NCBI GenBank assembly: GCA_020402945.1
Contig: JADBYQ010000013.1
Span: forward strand, 124,001 to 188,000
DNA from: Cytophagales bacterium
GTDB taxonomy: Bacteria > Bacteroidota > Bacteroidia > Cytophagales > Cyclobacteriaceae
Reading direction: 5' to 3'
Length of the DNA stretch: 64,000 bases
A program made the position numbers and the translations under genes. The notes below the pieces were generated by a model. The model ran no database searches. It was not told where the DNA came from and was given only the letters and a program-made list of their open reading frames with translations. Positions 52,148 to 61,404 of the stretch are shown here, piece after piece; the stretch's first letter is position 1; each line of letters opens with the position of its first letter.

Positions 52148-54384
52148 TTTTTATCAGGTATAACTGACGCGAAGGTATGATTGGGGAGCTTTAATTCAAA
52201 GGTGGTTCCCTTGCCGAGTTGGCTGGTTATTTTCAATAGGCCACCAATTTTTTCTACTGCATTTTTAACAATATAGAGACCCAGGCCTGACCCGTCAGAC
52301 TGGACGCTGGCGCGGTAGAACATGTCGAATATTTTGTTTTGATCGGCCACGCTGATTCCGATACCATTGTCGGAAAAAGTAATGATCGACCGATCTGGGT
52401 TTGTTTGCACCTTGATGCTGATCTCGGCATTTGGTTTTTCAAAATCGCGGTACTTTATTGAGTTAGAAATCAAATTTCGGAAGATCTCGCCAATCCGCCA
52501 TTTGTCGCTGAAAAATGCTTCGCTCGAAATGTCTAAATGCTTAATGATTGTATCTGCGCCCTTTAGGTAGTCGAGATCTTTGAAGGAATTTTCAATCAAC
52601 AATTGAAGATCTATTTTTTCGATTTTTACATCGAGTTTTAGGTTCTTGGAATGGCTCAACACATCGCTGATGAAGTTGTCCAGTTGTTTGATTTTTTGGC
52701 CAATAATTTTGACATAGTCAGCTAGATTATCGTCATTTCCCTCTAACGTAGCCAGATTTACTAGCCCAAGGACCGAAGAAAGCGGTGCTCGCAAATCGTG
52801 AGACACCTTGTAGACAAAATTGTCCAATTCTGCATTTCTCACTTTTAGCTCTTCCTCAACTCCCTTTTGTTCAGTAATATCAACGTAAGAGCCAAAAATA
52901 CCAATTGTCTTATCTTCTAATAGAATAGGCACTCCATAGATGATGACAAACATCTTCCTACCATCTTTTCGAACACGAGCACTTTCTAGGCGCACTAGTT
53001 GCTTGGCCGAGATGAGAGAATCCAAATCATTTCCTTCTTCTTTTAAATCGAGAGGCACAATAAATTGGTTAAGGCTTTTTCCGGTGAGGTCATTTTGTGT
53101 AAAGCCAAACATTTTTTCAAAACCCTGATTGACCAACAACACTTTTCCTTTTTCATCTAACATCACTTTTCCAAAAGGTGAATTGTGAAACAATTGTGTA
53201 AACAGTGTTTCTGATTTTCTGATGGCGCGCTTGGATTCAAATTCTTCCGTTATATCTTTTATAATCAACTGTATGGCGGGCTTGTCTTGGTAAGAAAACG
53301 GAAAGGCCGAAGTTTCAACAATAATTTCCTTTCCATCTAACCTGATATACTTTTCCTGTATTGTGGGTGCGGAGACTCCATTCAGAACACGTTTCATCCG
53401 GTCGACCACAAGCGTTTTATAGTCTGGGTGTACGAAATCCAATACAGGTTTACCTAAAAGTTCTTGCGGTGAACTTGCACCCATGATGGCAGCAGCACGT
53501 GAATTGGCATACACCAAAATGCCGTTCTGGTGTATGCCCACTCCCAATGGTAGCGACTCTAAAAGATTTCTGTATCGCCCCTCTTTTTCAACGGTAATAT
53601 GATCCTCAATTTTTCGCCTGTCAAAATCTTGAAGTGTACCTGCTGTCCGTAAGACGTTTCCGGCTGCATCGCGCTCAATTGCTTGCCCTCGTTCCAACAC
53701 CCATTTCCAGCCACCATTTTTTAGTTGGAAACGATAAACACTTTCATAGTATTCTGAATTGCCCCGTAAGTGGTTTTCAATGACTTCCTGGTAGCTGGCC
53801 TTGTCTTCTGGATGGATAAAGTCCTCACAATGACAAAACATGTCCTCCAACTCAGCTTTAGGATAGCCCACTATTTCAGGCCAGCGGTCATTAATGAATG
53901 TTTGATTGGTTTGTAAATGGTAGTCCCAGATGCCCAGATCAGAGCCCTTTGCTGCCAATTCTAGTCGTTGGTTTGCCTCCGCAATGTTTTGTTCCGCTTG
54001 CCTGCGAGCAGATACATCGGTAAATACGCCTCTCCATACCACATTGCCGTTCTCCAGTTTACTTGCATTAGCACGCGCATTTACCCAAATCACGTTTCCA
54101 GTCGCCTGTAAAACCCTGCCCTCCCAGTCAAAATTTTCTGCATTTCTAATCCACTGTTCATATTTTACAGTGAATGATGGCCTTTCTTCAGGGTGTATAA
54201 AGGAGAACAGTGAAAGAGATCCTTCCAGCATGGTTTCACTGGTCAAGCCAAACAAGATCTCGCAATAGGGGCTGATATAGGTGAAATCTTTTCGCCCATC
54301 TGAAAAATAAGTGTACTCAAAAACGGCCACTGGCAGTTTTTCAAGAATGGGATAAATAACGTTGCCAGAGGATATAGAACTCAT
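52144..54384 (-). CDS. Soluble sensor histidine kinase with four PAS domains
   Basis: A 746-residue kinase without membrane helices. Four PAS domains (about 10-125, 140-260, 275-395 and 395-505) precede a HisKA dimerisation domain with His529 (YKVSHDLRAPLSSV) and a HATPase_c domain with N box NLISNSIKY, G1 DNGIGIS, F box FDMFYRA and G2 GSGLGLYIV. No response regulator gene is adjacent, so it is an orphan kinase. It is co-translated with the GNAT-like protein (4-base overlap). Confidence 0.92.
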   Translation of the reverse strand: MSSISSGNVIYPILEKLPVAVFEYTYFSDGRKDFTYISPYCEILFGLTSETMLEGSLSLFSFIHPEERPSFTVKYEQWIRNAENFDWEGRVLQATGNVIWVNARANASKLENGNVVWRGVFTDVSARRQAEQNIAEANQRLELAAKGSDLGIWDYHLQTNQTFINDRWPEIVGYPKAELEDMFCHCEDFIHPEDKASYQEVIENHLRGNSEYYESVYRFQLKNGGWKWVLERGQAIERDAAGNVLRTAGTLQDFDRRKIEDHITVEKEGRYRNLLESLPLGVGIHQNGILVYANSRAAAIMGASSPQELLGKPVLDFVHPDYKTLVVDRMKRVLNGVSAPTIQEKYIRLDGKEIIVETSAFPFSYQDKPAIQLIIKDITEEFESKRAIRKSETLFTQLFHNSPFGKVMLDEKGKVLLVNQGFEKMFGFTQNDLTGKSLNQFIVPLDLKEEGNDLDSLISAKQLVRLESARVRKDGRKMFVIIYGVPILLEDKTIGIFGSYVDITEQKGVEEELKVRNAELDNFVYKVSHDLRAPLSSVLGLVNLATLEGNDDNLADYVKIIGQKIKQLDNFISDVLSHSKNLKLDVKIEKIDLQLLIENSFKDLDYLKGADTIIKHLDISSEAFFSDKWRIGEIFRNLISNSIKYRDFEKPNAEISIKVQTNPDRSIITFSDNGIGISVADQNKIFDMFYRASVQSDGSGLGLYIVKNAVEKIGGLLKITSQLGKGTTFELKLPNHTFASVIPDKK

Positions 54385-54545
54385 GAATGTTAAATATACT
54401 TCAACAAATTGAATACGACAACAGCAGTTGATGTATTTTGGTCATTAGAATAAAATGCGACAATCCAATTCTCAAAAGCAGCGTTTTGTTTGAAGCAGAA
54501 ACATGAAAAAGCGCGTAAATATTTTTACTAACTTGAAGCCAGTTT

Positions 54546-55166
54546 ATGGACAAAGCACTTGAAAAAAAATTGTTGATAAGCAAGGCGAAGAGGGTTACCG
54601 TGATCAACGCACCTTCGGATCTTTTTCGTTTCGAGGGAACAAAAGAGAGGTCGGTAGATGTACTTTTAGTCTTTGTCAGAGACAAAAAGGATGTATCGAT
54701 GTCGGTTGATCAAGCGATTTCATCGTTAGGTTCAGAAGGAGTTCTTTGGTTTGCTTATCCAAAAAAATCATCAGGGATTAAAACAGACATTAATAGAGAT
54801 TCAGGTTGGTCGCCACTGGCCAAAAATAAATTTGTTCCCGTTACACAGGTTGCTATTGATGAAATTTGGTCTGCTTTGCGCTTTAAGCCGGTAGATCAAA
54901 TACCAAAATTGACTCGCAAAACCGCAATTGGTCAGCAGCCTTTCAAGCCTGGCAAGGAAAGAACGCTTGAGCTGTCAACCGAGTTTCAACAGCTTCTAAG
55001 TAAAAATAAAAAGGCTGACGTTTTCTTTAAGAGCTTGTCATTTACAAATAGAAAGGAGTATGTTGCCTGGCTAGAGTCGGCAAAAAAACCTAAAACAAAG
55101 CAAAAAAGACTCACGAGCGCGATTGAAAAATTATTGTCAGGAAAAAGAAATCCAGGCGAAAAATAG
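54546..55166 (+). CDS. DUF3052-YdeI (OmdA-type) fusion protein
   Basis: Two small domains in one 206-residue protein. Residues 1-95 look like DUF3052 (RVTVINAPSDLFRF, SLGSEGVLWFAYPKKSSGIK, TDINRDSGW). Residues 120-206 match the YdeI/OmpD-associated family (FKSLSFTNRKEYVAWLESAK, KPKTKQKRLTSAIEKLLSGK). Neither domain has a defined activity; YdeI proteins are linked to outer-membrane stress and antimicrobial tolerance. The fusion is probably real since there is one frame throughout. The divergent kinase gene starts 160 bases away. Confidence 0.75.
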   Translation: MDKALEKKLLISKAKRVTVINAPSDLFRFEGTKERSVDVLLVFVRDKKDVSMSVDQAISSLGSEGVLWFAYPKKSSGIKTDINRDSGWSPLAKNKFVPVTQVAIDEIWSALRFKPVDQIPKLTRKTAIGQQPFKPGKERTLELSTEFQQLLSKNKKADVFFKSLSFTNRKEYVAWLESAKKPKTKQKRLTSAIEKLLSGKRNPGEK

Positions 55167-55208
55167 CTTAAACACTTTTTGTTAATCTTAGGCATGGCAT
55201 AGAACCTA

Positions 55209-55288
55209 GCCACGAATGCAAAAATAAACACGAATAAATTGGTCAAGTATTCAAGATAAAATTCGTGTAATTTCGTGTTATTCGTGGC
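55209..55288 (+). repeat. Palindromic TTCGTG repeat element
   Basis: GCCACGAAT at 55209-55217 pairs with ATTCGTGGC at 55280-55288, and inner AACACGAA/TTCGTGTT segments also match. The element is an intergenic repeat of the TTCGTG type seen in Bacteroidota genomes, located between a + strand gene and rlpA. Confidence 0.65.
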
Positions 55289-55332
55289 AAGATAAATTGA
55301 CTTAGATTTTAACGAAGACATATTCCGAATAC

Positions 55333-56010
55333 ATGAAAAAACTCCTTTCGATACTTTTGTGCTTCAGTCTAGCAACGGCTATGGCACAGGTGCAAGTGGG
55401 GAAGGCCTCGTTTTATGCTGACAAATTTGAAGGCAGCCCCACTGCAAGTGGTGAAAAATATCGAGCGTCTAGGTTGACCGCGGCACACAAGACACTGCCT
55501 TTTGGCACCAAAGTGCGAGTAACAAATCTAGCCAACAATGAGTCGGTTGTCGTCACTATCAATGATCGGGGTCCATTTGTGGAGGGAAGAATCATTGATG
55601 TATCAAAATCAGCCGCTGAACGTTTGAGTTTTTTCAACCAGGGTACTACAGAGGTAAAGATGGAAATTGTTGATGCGACAGATGGCAAGCAGGACACCCA
55701 ACCAGTCGCGGTAGACCATGTGGTGGTGGAAGATAAAGAAACCTACCAATTTGATATCAAACGGGTTAATCCAACCGGTTATGGACTACAGTTGGGAACT
55801 TATCAAGAATTGGTCAACGTCATGAAAATAGTGGACAACTTGCGGAGTAGTTATAAAAAGAAGGTGGCGGTACAAGTAAAAATTGTTAACGGAGTAAAAT
55901 ACTACAGTATCATGATAGTGGGATTCAGTAAGCGAGATAAAGCGGACGGATTGATGGTTGACTTAAAAAAGAAATTTCCAGATTCGTTTGTTGTTGATTT
56001 CTCTAAGTAG
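55333..56010 (+). CDS. RlpA-family lytic transglycosylase with SPOR domain
   Basis: A 225-residue periplasmic protein that binds or cleaves denuded glycan strands at division sites. The signal peptide (LLSILLCFSLATAMAQ) is followed by the RlpA double-psi beta-barrel: GKASFYADKFEGSPTASGE, HKTLPFGTKVRVTN and VTINDRGPFVEGRIIDVS, with the catalytic Asp region. The last 75 residues (VNPTGYGLQLGTYQELVNVM onwards) form a SPOR domain that binds peptidoglycan. No lipobox is seen, so it may be soluble. Confidence 0.9.
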   Translation: MKKLLSILLCFSLATAMAQVQVGKASFYADKFEGSPTASGEKYRASRLTAAHKTLPFGTKVRVTNLANNESVVVTINDRGPFVEGRIIDVSKSAAERLSFFNQGTTEVKMEIVDATDGKQDTQPVAVDHVVVEDKETYQFDIKRVNPTGYGLQLGTYQELVNVMKIVDNLRSSYKKKVAVQVKIVNGVKYYSIMIVGFSKRDKADGLMVDLKKKFPDSFVVDFSK

Positions 56011-56176
56011 AATACCGATTTTAATTTCTGCAATCCACTTTCGTACTAGTTCTATCCCTTCGGACTTGATATTTTTTCGGGCACTATTGATAGAGCTTAT
56101 TCGGATGTCCACACTTTTATTCTTACCAGATTCAATTCAAACCACTAACTTTCGACCTCACGATTGATTTTGTCAA

Positions 56177-57805
56177 ATGCTACAACTCCTGAGCGAGTCA
56201 TCCTTACTATTGCTATTTCTGGTCTTGGCCGTTGGTGCGCCCCTTGGCAAAATTAAAATTGCCAGTGTCAACTTAGGTATTGCATCGATCCTTTTCACGG
56301 GGTTGGCGTTTGGTGCGTTAGCTCCCAACATCAAACTACCGGCTATTGTCTATGAAATTGGCTTAGTGCTTTTCATTTATTGCATCGGGGTTTCCAGTGG
56401 TGAACAATTTTTTGGAAACTTGAAAAAGAAAGGTTGGAAGGAGAATGTATTGACATTCGGTGCAATTGTTTTAGTCTTTTTTGTGGTTGTCGTTGTTGGA
56501 ATGTTCTCTTCGATCGAATCTTCTTACCTGGCGGGCATTTTTGCTGGTAGTCTCACGAACACGCCTTCTCTGGCCGCCTCTTTGGAGTTCATCAAAGCGT
56601 CTGCCCCGGTGGCACTGATTGAATCGGCATTGGCCGAACCCGTAGTAGCTTATTCAGTATGTTACCCGATGGGTGTGATCGGAATGATTCTCGCCATTGT
56701 ATTGTTCCAGAAAATTTTCAAAACTTCGTTAAAAACGAACGATCAACTAGCGGATGCGGAAAAACTGACAAACGCAACAGTAGTTGTTTCGAATGACAGC
56801 GTTGTAGGTACTTCTATTGCGGAACTGAGGATGAAACACGGGCTTAAAGTTGTGTTTGGCAGGATGAAGCGTGGCACTACTTCATTTTTGGCACTGGATA
56901 ATTTGTTGCTTGAGCATGGTGATTTGATGACGATAGTTGGTAAACCAGCGCAAGTGGAGAAAGCGTTAAACTTTCTAGGAACGCGGAGTGAGCACAATCT
57001 TGAAATGGATCATCAACAACTGGATGTGCGAAGGATGTTTGTTTCTAATCATGACCTGGTTGGTCAATCCTTGAAGGATCTTAATTTGCCACACACGATG
57101 GGCATCATCATCACACGCATCCGGAGAGGCGACATTGATATTTTGCCAAATGCTGAAACCACTCTACAGTTTGGTGATCGCGTACGCGTTTTGACGGGAC
57201 GAAGTGAACTCGCATCGGCAAGTAAGTTTTTTGGCGATAGCTATGCAGCTCAGAGCGAAGTTGATATTCTTACTTTGGGCCTGGGAGTTGCTGCCGGATT
57301 TCTTCTTGGAATGATACCTATCCCGTTGCCAGGGGGAATTATTTTAAAATTAGGCATTGCGGGTGGCCCATTGATTGTGGCATTGCTGCTGGGCTCCGTC
57401 AATCGAATTGGGAAGTTAGTGTTTGTGATGCCTTACAGTGCTAACAATACGATTCGGCAACTTGGGCTTGTGTTGTTTTTAGCGGGTGTTGGTACCCGAT
57501 CAGGGTACGCCTTTCGAGAGACGATGACGCAAAGCGATCAGGGGCTCAATTTCTTTCTCATTGGGGCAAGCATTACTATTTCGATAGGATTCTTATTTCT
57601 TTTTGTGGGCCATCGGTTTTTAAAAATTCCTTTTCCGAAGCTAGCGGGTATGCTGGCGGGGTTTCAAACGCAACCAGCAGTATTGGCATTTGTGAACGAA
57701 CAAGCTAAAAGTGAACAACCCAGTATTGGTTATTCTTCTGTTTTTCCTATTGCTACCTTAACGAAAATTATTTTTGTGCAAATTCTACTCACGTTACTGG
57801 CTTAA
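56177..57805 (+). CDS. AspT/YidE-type transporter with two RCK-C domains
   Basis: A 542-residue membrane protein of the aspartate:alanine exchanger family. An N-terminal block of helices (1-185) is followed by two TrkA-C-like cytoplasmic domains (about 205-275 and 285-360, with VGTSIAELRMKHGLKV and VGQSLKDLNLPHTMGI) and a second helix block (370-542). The substrate is unknown: AspT exchanges aspartate and alanine, but most relatives are uncharacterised. It converges with deoD 4 bases later. Confidence 0.88.
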   Translation: MLQLLSESSLLLLFLVLAVGAPLGKIKIASVNLGIASILFTGLAFGALAPNIKLPAIVYEIGLVLFIYCIGVSSGEQFFGNLKKKGWKENVLTFGAIVLVFFVVVVVGMFSSIESSYLAGIFAGSLTNTPSLAASLEFIKASAPVALIESALAEPVVAYSVCYPMGVIGMILAIVLFQKIFKTSLKTNDQLADAEKLTNATVVVSNDSVVGTSIAELRMKHGLKVVFGRMKRGTTSFLALDNLLLEHGDLMTIVGKPAQVEKALNFLGTRSEHNLEMDHQQLDVRRMFVSNHDLVGQSLKDLNLPHTMGIIITRIRRGDIDILPNAETTLQFGDRVRVLTGRSELASASKFFGDSYAAQSEVDILTLGLGVAAGFLLGMIPIPLPGGIILKLGIAGGPLIVALLLGSVNRIGKLVFVMPYSANNTIRQLGLVLFLAGVGTRSGYAFRETMTQSDQGLNFFLIGASITISIGFLFLFVGHRFLKIPFPKLAGMLAGFQTQPAVLAFVNEQAKSEQPSIGYSSVFPIATLTKIIFVQILLTLLA

Positions 57806-57809
57806 TCGT

Positions 57810-58517
57810 TTAAAGAGTACTTGCCATTTTTAGAGCGAGGTTAATCATATCCGTTGTGTGCCGCTCGCGATCCTTTGCCGATAGGGCTCCACCGGTAACA
57901 ATGTTATCACTCACCGTCAGCAACGAGATACTACGAACCTTAAAATAGCTGGCCATCGCATAGAGCATACTGGTTTCCATATCTACCGCCAGCACTCCCT
58001 CTTTCACGATGGGTTCATACCGATGGGGGTCTTCGCTATAAAACAGATCTGTGCTAAAAACGCTTCCGGTGAGGAGAGAAACATTCTCTCTTAGCGCTGT
58101 TTCTTTTGCCAATGAAACGAGTGAAGGATCAGCCACCGCATTTCGTAAGGAAGGTGAAAGGTATTGCTTAACAACATCAGAGTCGGTACCGGATTCCGTA
58201 GCCAAGATCACTTGGCCCAGTTTAATGTTCTCTTGAATTGCTCCACATGTCCCCACGCGAATGATGCAAGATGCGTGATACTCGCAAATCAACTCATGCA
58301 AGTAAAGTGCGGTGCTGGGTATGCCCATGCCGGTTCCTTGTATGGAAATCGGTCTACCGTGATACATACCGGTATACCCAAACATCCCCCGAATCTGATT
58401 ATAACAAAACGGTTTTTCAAGCCATGCCTCGGCATGATGTTTTGCGCGAAGAGGATCGCCTGTGATCAGAACGGTCTTTGCTATCTCTCCCTCTTTTGCT
58501 TCGATGTGTAGACTCAT
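57810..58517 (-). CDS. deoD: Purine nucleoside phosphorylase, DeoD type
   Basis: DeoD splits purine nucleosides to free base and ribose-1-phosphate in salvage. From the ATG at 58517 (235 aa) the protein has the family motifs LITGDPLRAKHHAE, MFGYTGMYHG, GTGMGIPSTALYLHELI, the signature RVGTCGAIQENI, and VDMETSMLYAMASY with the purine- and ribose-binding Glu. An ATG at 58550 gives 11 extra residues that the family lacks. It follows DUF2490 by about 30 bases. Confidence 0.93.
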   Translation of the reverse strand: MSLHIEAKEGEIAKTVLITGDPLRAKHHAEAWLEKPFCYNQIRGMFGYTGMYHGRPISIQGTGMGIPSTALYLHELICEYHASCIIRVGTCGAIQENIKLGQVILATESGTDSDVVKQYLSPSLRNAVADPSLVSLAKETALRENVSLLTGSVFSTDLFYSEDPHRYEPIVKEGVLAVDMETSMLYAMASYFKVRSISLLTVSDNIVTGGALSAKDRERHTTDMINLALKMASTL

Positions 58518-58546
58518 GCTAGATTTTATTAGTATATTCAAATTGA

Positions 58547-59308
58547 TCAATCACCAGGCGTAACATCTTTTATTTCATGTTGGCTATGGTGTCTCTTGAA
58601 TGTCAATTTGTGGGTGATCCAAAAAAGTATGGTGTGATTATGGGTATAACTTGTCGGTGTCGTTTGCACAAATCTACTCATGTATCCCACCTGATATTGA
58701 ATATTTTTCCCTTGCAAACCAAAGGATAGTTGAATACGGTTCTGATCAAAGGTACTCACCACGGACTCACCGAAGTTAAGAAGTACCTCATCAGCGACCA
58801 CTACATATGGCTGCCATTTCCGAATTCCCGATGAACCTATCATTTTCCTAATGGCGGTAAGAAAGCGAATACGGTTAGTGAAGGAGTATTCATCCAGAAG
58901 TTCATTATTAGCAATATCTTGTTTAAAACGCGCATCATAACGAATACGCTGCACGAGCGAATGGGAGTGTTGCAAAGGAAAGGAAAATACCACTTGTCCC
59001 CATGGCCGATGCTCTCGTCTCGTAAGTATCGGATTCAGTTGTGACTGCGGCAACAGTAAAAAAGCATACCCGCCTGTCAGGTTAAAGCTGGCAAAGTGGC
59101 GTGTGATTCCTGTGCGTGCTACAAAAAAACCTTCTGGCACATAGTGAAAGTCATTCCACCACGAATAGTGATCGCTCAACTTGGTAGAAGACATGTAGCC
59201 CAGCCAAAACTGATTTACATTTTTGACTTTTTTTGATTGGGCAATGCTGTTAATTGAATTCGACAACAATATAACAGAGCAACAAAGTAAGACGGATACT
59301 TTATACAT
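58547..59308 (-). CDS. DUF2490-like outer-membrane protein
   Basis: A 253-residue protein with a signal peptide (KVSVLLCCSVILLSNSINSIAQ) and many amphipathic strands rich in aromatic residues (FWLGYMSSTKLSDHYSWWND, GGYAFLLLP, RIRYDARF, QVGYMSRFVQT), as in outer-membrane barrels. It resembles DUF2490. The function is unknown. The start at 59308 is preferred to an ATG at 59332 because it gives a better signal peptide. It probably shares a transcript with deoD. Confidence 0.78.
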   Translation of the reverse strand: MYKVSVLLCCSVILLSNSINSIAQSKKVKNVNQFWLGYMSSTKLSDHYSWWNDFHYVPEGFFVARTGITRHFASFNLTGGYAFLLLPQSQLNPILTRREHRPWGQVVFSFPLQHSHSLVQRIRYDARFKQDIANNELLDEYSFTNRIRFLTAIRKMIGSSGIRKWQPYVVVADEVLLNFGESVVSTFDQNRIQLSFGLQGKNIQYQVGYMSRFVQTTPTSYTHNHTILFWITHKLTFKRHHSQHEIKDVTPGD

Positions 59309-59468
59309 GAGTGAAATCAGAAACGCATTCAAACCTACACATCATTTTTATCACCGTTGTGAAAAATAATTATGATTGTTATCAGTTCCGCAATCGGAAT
59401 AGATTTTTCCGTAACCGATTAAAACTTCTTAGACTCGCCTATTTCCGTTTTTGGCATGACTAAACTCA

Positions 59469-59499
59469 TTTAGCAGATCCAAGCACGTCACTATGTTTA
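59469..59499 (+). promoter_or_regulatory. Candidate promoter of pckG (TTTA-N19-TATGTTTA)
   Basis: The -33 box TTTA (59469-59472) and -7 box TATGTTTA (59492-59499) each differ from TTTG and TAnnTTTG by one base and are 19 apart. Transcription would start near 59506, 12 bases before the ATG. Confidence 0.45.
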
Positions 59500-59517
59500 C
59501 ACCAAAACATAAGCCAA

Positions 59518-61347
59518 ATGAAAACTAATCATCAAGAACTAAAAAATTGGGTAGAAGAAGTAAAAAATCTGGTAACCCCCGATCAGGTAAGGTGGTGCGA
59601 TGGTTCAACGAAAGAGTATGACGAGTTATGCGCACAGCTTGTTTCGAAGGGAACATTCATCAAGTTAAATGAAATGAAACGACCTAACTCATTTGCATGT
59701 TTCTCTGACCCCAGTGATGTAGCACGGGTGGAGGATCGTACCTATATATGCAGTCGCAGGAAAGAAAACGCAGGACCTACCAACAACTGGAAGGATCCAC
59801 GCGAAATGAAAGCTGAACTAGAGCCCGTGATGCGTGGAAGCATGAAAGGACGTACGATGTATGTCATTCCTTTCAGTATGGGGCCAATTGGTTCGCCCAT
59901 GTCGCAGATAGGAGTGGAGATTACCGATTCAGAATATGTAGTGGTGAACATGCACATTATGACACGTGTGGGTAACCGAGTACTTGATGTGTTGGGTGAC
60001 AACGGAAGTTTTGTAAAATGTTTGCACACGGTAGGTGCACCTTTAGAGAAAGGGCAAGCAGATGCAAAGTGGCCTTGCAATCCAACTTTAAAGTACATCG
60101 TTCACTATCCTGAAGAGCGTTCCATTGTTAGTTATGGTTCAGGCTATGGCGGCAACGCCTTGCTGGGAAAGAAATGTTTTGCGCTACGCATTGCGTCAAC
60201 GATGGCGCAGGAAGAAGGTTGGTTGGCAGAACACATGTTGATCATGGGTGTGGAAGATCCGCATGGAGAAAAAACGTATTTGGCAGCTGCCTTCCCCAGT
60301 GCTTGCGGAAAAACAAATTTTGCCATGCTCATTCCGCCAAAAGAATTCAGCGATTGGAAGATCACAACCATTGGCGATGACATCGCGTGGATCAAACCCG
60401 GAAAGGATGGTCAACTCTACGCCATCAATCCTGAAGCTGGCTATTTTGGAGTAGCGCCCGGTACCAATGAAAAAACAAACCCGAACGCGATCAAGTCCAT
60501 TGCTAAGAATACAATATTTACCAACGTGGGTGTAACCCCGGATGGAGATGTGTGGTGGGAAGGATTAACGAAAGAAGTTCCTAAAGACATCATTGGATGG
60601 AATGGTAAAAAGTGGGATCCGACCAGCGGAAAACCGGTGGCACATGGTAACTCTCGCTTTACAGCTCCTGCCACACAAAACCCTTGCATCGATGAGCAGG
60701 TGGAGAATCCAAATGGCGTGCCTATCAGTGCCTTCATTTTCGGAGGAAGAAGAAGTACGACTGTTCCGTTGGTATACCAGGCGATCAACTGGAGTTATGG
60801 GGTGTACACTGCTTCAACGATGGGTTCTGAAACAACCGCTGCGGCTTTTGGAGAGCAAGGAAAAGTGAGAAGAGATCCGTTTGCAATGCTGCCTTTCTGT
60901 GGATACCATATGGCAGATTATTTTAATCACTGGTTACAATTTGGTCGCGACTTACCTTCTCCCCCTCGCATTTTTAATGTCAACTGGTTCCGCAAAGATG
61001 AAAAAGGAAATTTCATCTGGCCGGGATTTGGCGACAACATGCGCATCTTGAAATGGATCATTCAACGTGTGAAAGGGAAAGCCTCTGCCGTAGAAAGTCC
61101 GATTGGGTGGATGCCACACTATGACGACATCGACTGGAAAGGACTGGATGGTTTTTCAAAGGAGCAATTTGAAGAACTGATGATGATCGACCGGGAGGCT
61201 TGGAAACAAGAATTGTTGTCTCATGCTGAGCTATTCGAAAGGATGTATGACAAGCTGCCGAAGGAATACATTTTTATGCGTGAGTTGCTGCTCTCTGGTT
61301 TGTGGCGGTCAAAGGCACAGTGGAAACTGGAGCCGGAGGCGGAGTAA
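59518..61347 (+). CDS. pckG: Phosphoenolpyruvate carboxykinase (GTP)
   Basis: PckG converts oxaloacetate and GTP to phosphoenolpyruvate, the entry to gluconeogenesis. The 609 residues show the GTP-type family: the P-loop-like kinase-1a motif SACGKTN at 261-267 with the mobile Cys263, the metal-binding GDDIAWI region, and [14 protein letters not shown]. The length matches GTP-type enzymes (about 600), not the ATP type (about 540). It ends at a bidirectional terminator. Confidence 0.96.
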   Translation: MKTNHQELKNWVEEVKNLVTPDQVRWCDGSTKEYDELCAQLVSKGTFIKLNEMKRPNSFACFSDPSDVARVEDRTYICSRRKENAGPTNNWKDPREMKAELEPVMRGSMKGRTMYVIPFSMGPIGSPMSQIGVEITDSEYVVVNMHIMTRVGNRVLDVLGDNGSFVKCLHTVGAPLEKGQADAKWPCNPTLKYIVHYPEERSIVSYGSGYGGNALLGKKCFALRIASTMAQEEGWLAEHMLIMGVEDPHGEKTYLAAAFPSACGKTNFAMLIPPKEFSDWKITTIGDDIAWIKPGKDGQLYAINPEAGYFGVAPGTNEKTNPNAIKSIAKNTIFTNVGVTPDGDVWWEGLTKEVPKDIIGWNGKKWDPTSGKPVAHGNSRFTAPATQNPCIDEQVENPNGVPISAFIFGGRRSTTVPLVYQAINWSYGVYTASTMGSETTAAAFGEQGKVRRDPFAMLPFCGYHMADYFNHWLQFGRDLPSPPRIFNVNWFRKDEKGNFIWPGFGDNMRILKWIIQRVKGKASAVESPIGWMPHYDDIDWKGLDGFSKEQFEELMMIDREAWKQELLSHAELFERMYDKLPKEYIFMRELLLSGLWRSKAQWKLEPEAE

Positions 61348-61370
61348 TTTGAAGAAGTTGCATTTGGAAA

Positions 61371-61404
61371 AAGGGAGGGTGTTGCACCTTCCCATTTTTA
61401 ATTT
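61371..61404. terminator. Bidirectional terminator between pckG and the M50 protease gene
   Basis: GGGAGGGTG (61373-61381) pairs with CACCTTCCC (61385-61393) with one G-T pair, flanked by AAAAA upstream and ATTTTTAATTT downstream, so it can terminate convergent transcripts from both sides. Confidence 0.75.
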
